Source of the DNA: Chloroflexota bacterium
GTDB lineage: Bacteria > Chloroflexota > Anaerolineae > Aggregatilineales > Phototrophicaceae
DNA length: 64,000 bases
Assembly (NCBI GenBank): GCA_011523515.1
Contig: WTGO01000118.1
Span: 1-64,000, forward strand
Direction: 5' to 3'
In this document: in pieces, positions 62,749 to 64,000 of the stretch
Layout of the letters: the number at the start of each line of letters is the position of its first letter
Position numbering within the stretch: the stretch's first letter is position 1
Made by a program: the position numbers and the translations under genes
The notes under the pieces: generated by a model
What the model was told of the DNA's origin: nothing
The model's database searches: none
The model's input: only the letters and a program-made list of their open reading frames with translations

Positions 62749-64000
62749 TTAACGCGAACCGGATTTCACTGCCTCGGCAATGCCCTCCGGCGCGACCGTA
62801 TACGTATCAAATTCCATGCTGAAATTGCCGCGGCCCTGCGTGTTATTGCGCAGGTCATTGGCGTAACCGAACATCTCGCCCAAGGGCACTTGCGCTTGGA
62901 TCACCGATATGCCTTCGCTGTGCGGCTCCATGCCTTGCACGATGCCGCGCCGTGAAGAGATATCGCCAACGACCGCGCCGGTATAATCATCGGGCACGAC
63001 CACTTCCACGCTCATGGACGGCTCCAGTATGACCGGAGCGCCCTTCTGAATGCCCTCTTTGAGACCCATTGAACCGGCGATCGTGAAGGCGATTTCGCTG
63101 GAGTCGACCTCATGGTAGGCGCCGTCGATCAGCGTCGCCTTGATATTCACGACCGGGTAACCGGCGATGACGCCGCCTTGCATCGCTTGTGTGATGCCTT
63201 TTCTGACAGCCGGAATGTATTCTTTGGGGATGGCGCCGCCGCGGATGCCGTCAACGAAGAGCAGCTCGCCGGCTGCCTCGGATTTTTCCTCATTCGGAAT
63301 GGGCTCGAAGCGAACCGTGCAGCGGGCGTACTGTCCCGCGCCGCCAGTCTGTCGTCTGAAGGTCGTGTCGATTTCGACCATGCGCGTGATCGTCTCGCGA
63401 TAAGCGACGCGCGGCCGCCCTACTCGCGCTTCCACGCCGTATTCGCGCATCAAGCGGTCAACCAGCACCTCAAGATGCAACTCGCCCATGCCCTTGATCT
63501 TGGTCTGACCGAGTTGGTCGTCGACCTCAATCTGAAAGGTGGGGTCTTCTTCCGCCAGCTTGCGCAGGCCGATGCCCATCTTGTCCTGGTCGGCTTTGGT
63601 GTTGGGCTCGATGGCGACTTCAACAACGGGATCGGGAAAGCTGATGTTTTCCAGGAGTATGGGACTGTTGGGCGCGCTCAACGTATCGCCGGTGAAGGTC
63701 TCTTTCATGCCGATCACGGCCGCGATGTCGCCGGCGCGAACCTCTTTGACATCCTCGCGGCGGTCGGCGAACATACGCACAATGCGGCCGATGCGCTCAC
63801 GCTGACCATTGGCCGTATTGACAACCATGGCGCCGGCTTTGAGCACGCCGGAATAGACGCGCGTAAACGCCAGGCGGCCGTATTGATCGGAAACGATCTT
63901 GAATACGAGCGCCGCCAGCGGCTCCTCGTCATCGGCATGCCGCAGCAGGTCGCTGCCGTCTTTGGGATGCTCGCCTTTCACCGGCGGTATATCAAGCGGC
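62749..64000 (-). CDS. fusA: Elongation factor G, C-terminal part (gene continues past the window)
   Basis: 417 codons of the C-terminal region are visible; the start lies beyond base 64000. The sequence begins around domain II (DIPPVKGEHPKDG; AALVFKIVSDQYGRLAFTRVYSG) and includes domains III (DPTFQIEVDDQLGQTKIKGMGELHLEVL), IV (VAYRETI...GGAGQYARC) and V (EPSMSVEVVVPDDYTGAVVGDISSRRG). It catalyses translocation with tuf next in order, as in the str operon. No truncation is seen at the 3' end. Confidence 0.97.
   Translation of the reverse strand, partial: PLDIPPVKGEHPKDGSDLLRHADDEEPLAALVFKIVSDQYGRLAFTRVYSGVLKAGAMVVNTANGQRERIGRIVRMFADRREDVKEVRAGDIAAVIGMKETFTGDTLSAPNSPILLENISFPDPVVEVAIEPNTKADQDKMGIGLRKLAEEDPTFQIEVDDQLGQTKIKGMGELHLEVLVDRLMREYGVEARVGRPRVAYRETITRMVEIDTTFRRQTGGAGQYARCTVRFEPIPNEEKSEAAGELLFVDGIRGGAIPKEYIPAVRKGITQAMQGGVIAGYPVVNIKATLIDGAYHEVDSSEIAFTIAGSMGLKEGIQKGAPVILEPSMSVEVVVPDDYTGAVVGDISSRRGIVQGMEPHSEGISVIQAQVPLGEMFGYANDLRNNTQGRGNFSMEFDTYTVAPEGIAEAVKSGSR

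Noticed and set aside
1..64000. CRISPR array, prophage, integrase, toxin-antitoxin pair or defence island
   Set aside because: I saw no regularly spaced repeats, no integrase or transposase gene, and no linked nuclease/helicase/methylase set. The RelE-like domain belongs to a degraded helicase and has no antitoxin partner.

Overview
This window looks like a chromosomal segment of an uncultured Chloroflexota bacterium, probably Anaerolineae-like. The assignment is inferred from a circularly permuted peptide-binding protein with a layout I recall from Chloroflexota, a zinc-ribbon S14, RNase Y, frequent TTG/GTG starts and the overall gene style. Base composition is moderately GC-rich and uniform. 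I see no phage, intact insertion sequence, rRNA operon or CRISPR array.

Layout. 0-6 kb, mostly minus strand: permuted ABC substrate-binding protein, metallo-beta-lactamase-fold hydrolase, CDP-alcohol phosphatidyltransferase plus lgt, tRNA-Pro(CGG), and an MFS transporter. 6-9 kb: a 518-bp gap with a MITE-like inverted-repeat unit, a histidine phosphatase, a MenC/N-succinylamino acid racemase-type enolase, and a 52-codon gene with its own promoter and terminator. 9-17 kb: a secreted unknown protein, an MGDG-synthase-like glycosyltransferase, a site-2 protease, an HD protein, a dehydrogenase-like protein, a four-PDZ secreted protein and a decayed UvrD-type helicase. 17-25 kb: rny, recX, an epimerase-like protein, tRNA-Cys, a zinc-ribbon miniprotein, nth/PIG-L deacetylase and two tandem paralogous MFS transporters. 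25-29 kb: lysS, two small genes, serS. 29-32 kb: an ABC-2 exporter operon. 32-39 kb: a surface-glycan cluster (UDP-HexNAc dehydrogenase, GT4, a GT9-GT26 fusion, heptose-7-phosphate kinase-like PfkB, NDP-sugar pyrophosphorylase) with a VOC protein and an alkyltransferase-like protein. 39-42.7 kb: TrmH-type methylase, mazG, phosphotransferase.

42.8-64 kb, all minus strand, is the str-S10-spc-alpha translation cluster in conserved order: fusA (partial), tuf, rpsJ, rplC, rplD, rplW, rplB, rpsS, rplV, rpsC, rplP, rpmC, rpsQ, rplN, rplX, rplE, rpsN(Z), rpsH, rplF, rplR, rpsE, rpmD, rplO, secY, adk, map, then a secreted alpha/beta-hydrolase, rpmJ, rpsM, rpsK, rpoA, rplQ, truA, rplM, rpsI and an intrinsic terminator. 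infA and rpsD are missing from their usual places. The hydrolase sits where infA is expected, and a near-consensus promoter with a palindrome over its -10 restarts transcription just before rpmJ.

I did not find a convincing new multi-gene defence or mobile system. The most notable items are the permuted binding protein, the cluster missing infA and rpsD with an inserted hydrolase and restart promoter, the GT9-GT26 fusion, the extended LysRS and SerRS, the autonomous 52-aa gene and the MITE-like repeat.
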